Source of the DNA: Bacteroidota bacterium
GTDB lineage: Bacteria; Bacteroidota; Bacteroidia; Cytophagales; Cyclobacteriaceae
Length of the DNA stretch: 7,158 nt
Direction: 5' to 3'
Assembly (NCBI GenBank): GCA_024643595.1
Contig: JAHEMS010000178.1
Coordinates: 1-7,158, forward strand
Shown: in pieces, positions 6,553 through 7,158 of the stretch
Layout: every line of letters starts with the position of its first letter
Numbering within the stretch: position 1 is the stretch's first letter
Notes under the pieces: model-generated
Told to the model about the DNA's origin: nothing
The model's input: the letters and a program-made list of their open reading frames with translations, nothing else
Databases searched by the model: none
Program-made: the position numbers and the translations under genes

Positions 6553-7158
6553 GTTATTGGATCCTTGGTATTCGTTCGGCTGGTTTTCTCCCGGCACACT
6601 CAATTCATTTACATGGGAAAATCACCTGTACTTATACCTGCTATTCCTTGTTCCTCTTTTATTTGTGCTACGTTGGATAAGTCGTTATATTTTTAATCAA
6701 AAGCTATCTGTTGCTTTGATGAAAAGTGATTTGAAAAGTTCACCCATCACCTGGTTGCGCCTGATTCCTGAACTACTAATCTCCGTTGTACTTTGCTTAT
6801 TGTTAATAGCCCTTGCAAGGCCCCAGCGAACAAATGAAAAAGTGGAGCAATGGACTGAAGGAATTGATATCATGCTTGCTATTGACATTTCCCAATCCAT
6901 GCAGATTGAAGATTTTGTTCCAAACCGCCTTACTGCTGCCAAAGATGTTGCCCGTGATTTTATTAAAGGAAGATTGCAGGACAGAATCGGTATAGTCGTT
7001 TTTTCGGGTGATGCCTTTTCACTAGCACCACTGACTACAGATTACCGGCTTTTAAACTCGTATCTGGATGATATTAGCTTTGAGATGATCGAATCCCGGG
7101 GAACTGCGATTGGTTCTGCCTTGGCCGTTGTGACGAATCGAATGAGAGAATCCAAATC
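6545..7158 (+). CDS. batA: BatA-type von Willebrand factor A membrane protein, 3'-truncated by the window edge
   Basis: The frame is open from ATG 6545 to the last base, giving 204 complete codons; family members are usually about 320-340 residues, so over a third is missing. Residues about 28-43 (LYLYLLFLVPLLFVLR) and 75-91 (PELLISVVLCLLLIALA) are membrane helices, followed by the ARPQR motif usual in BatA/BatB. The VWA domain begins near 107 (GIDIMLAIDISQSM), with the metal-binding DxSxS motif at Asp114-Ser116-Ser118 and the threonine motif APLTTD at 161-166; the final TDG motif lies beyond the window. The long N-terminal lead with several Trp residues (DPWYSFGWF) precedes the first helix. 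It follows the previous gene with an eight-base overlap. VWA proteins of this locus are thought to work with MoxR and DUF58 partners at the inner membrane. The batA rather than batB label rests on position. Confidence 0.9.
   Translation, partial: MGELLDPWYSFGWFSPGTLNSFTWENHLYLYLLFLVPLLFVLRWISRYIFNQKLSVALMKSDLKSSPITWLRLIPELLISVVLCLLLIALARPQRTNEKVEQWTEGIDIMLAIDISQSMQIEDFVPNRLTAAKDVARDFIKGRLQDRIGIVVFSGDAFSLAPLTTDYRLLNSYLDDISFEMIESRGTAIGSALAVVTNRMRESK

Noticed and set aside
6258..6599. Antisense open frame of 113 codons opposite the TM protein and the start of the VWA gene
   Set aside because: It covers parts of two well-supported overlapping genes and shows no domain or start context of its own.
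6697..6995. Open frames of 81 (- strand) and 60 (+ strand) codons inside the VWA gene
   Set aside because: The frame beginning at 6545 encodes clear TM helices and the DISQS metal-site motif across the same bases, so these are shadows.

Overview
The window looks like chromosomal DNA from a member of the Bacteroidota, most likely the order Cytophagales. The grounds are an A+T-rich composition, gene starts without clear Shine-Dalgarno sequences, one good match to the Bacteroidota -7 promoter element TAnnTTTG, a DUF4296 lipoprotein (a family I know from this phylum), and a DUF58 / membrane protein / von Willebrand A gene order typical of the phylum's Bat (aerotolerance) loci. The genus is not determined.

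Layout. (1) Bases 1-1340, + strand: the 3' part of lpxA (lipid A biosynthesis), then a stand-alone ABC-type ATPase joined to it by an ATGA stop/start overlap. (2) Bases 1448-1912, + strand: a small predicted lipoprotein with no recognised function, standing alone. (3) Bases 1932-1972: a strong 18-bp-stem hairpin that can end transcription from both sides; it lies between the convergent lipoprotein gene and mutS2 and contains the mutS2 stop codon. (4) Bases 4713 down to 1965, - strand: a DUF4296 lipoprotein gene followed, one base after its stop codon, by mutS2. (5) Bases 4714-4778: a very short divergent promoter region. (6) Bases 4779-7158, + strand: a DUF58 protein, a signal-peptide plus one-TM protein, and a BatA-type VWA protein cut off by the window end. 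Each pair of these overlaps by 8 bases.

How the genes relate. lpxA belongs to outer-membrane lipid A synthesis; the coupled ATPase has intact Walker motifs but altered Q- and H-loops and no permease beside it. mutS2 encodes a MutS-family ATPase with a C-terminal Smr domain, a family linked to suppression of recombination and to rescue of collided ribosomes; its coupling to a small envelope lipoprotein is not explained by known function. The right-hand operon has the order of a MoxR/DUF58/VWA envelope-stress or chaperone-like locus, but no moxR lies directly upstream.

I see no mobile elements, CRISPR arrays, tRNA or rRNA genes. This is mostly conserved core genome. The less ordinary points are the degenerate ABC ATPase, the terminator/stop-codon overlap, the Bat locus starting directly with DUF58, and the uncharacterised membrane protein inside it. 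Three start codons are revised from the longest open frame (mutS2, the DUF4296 gene and the DUF58 gene).
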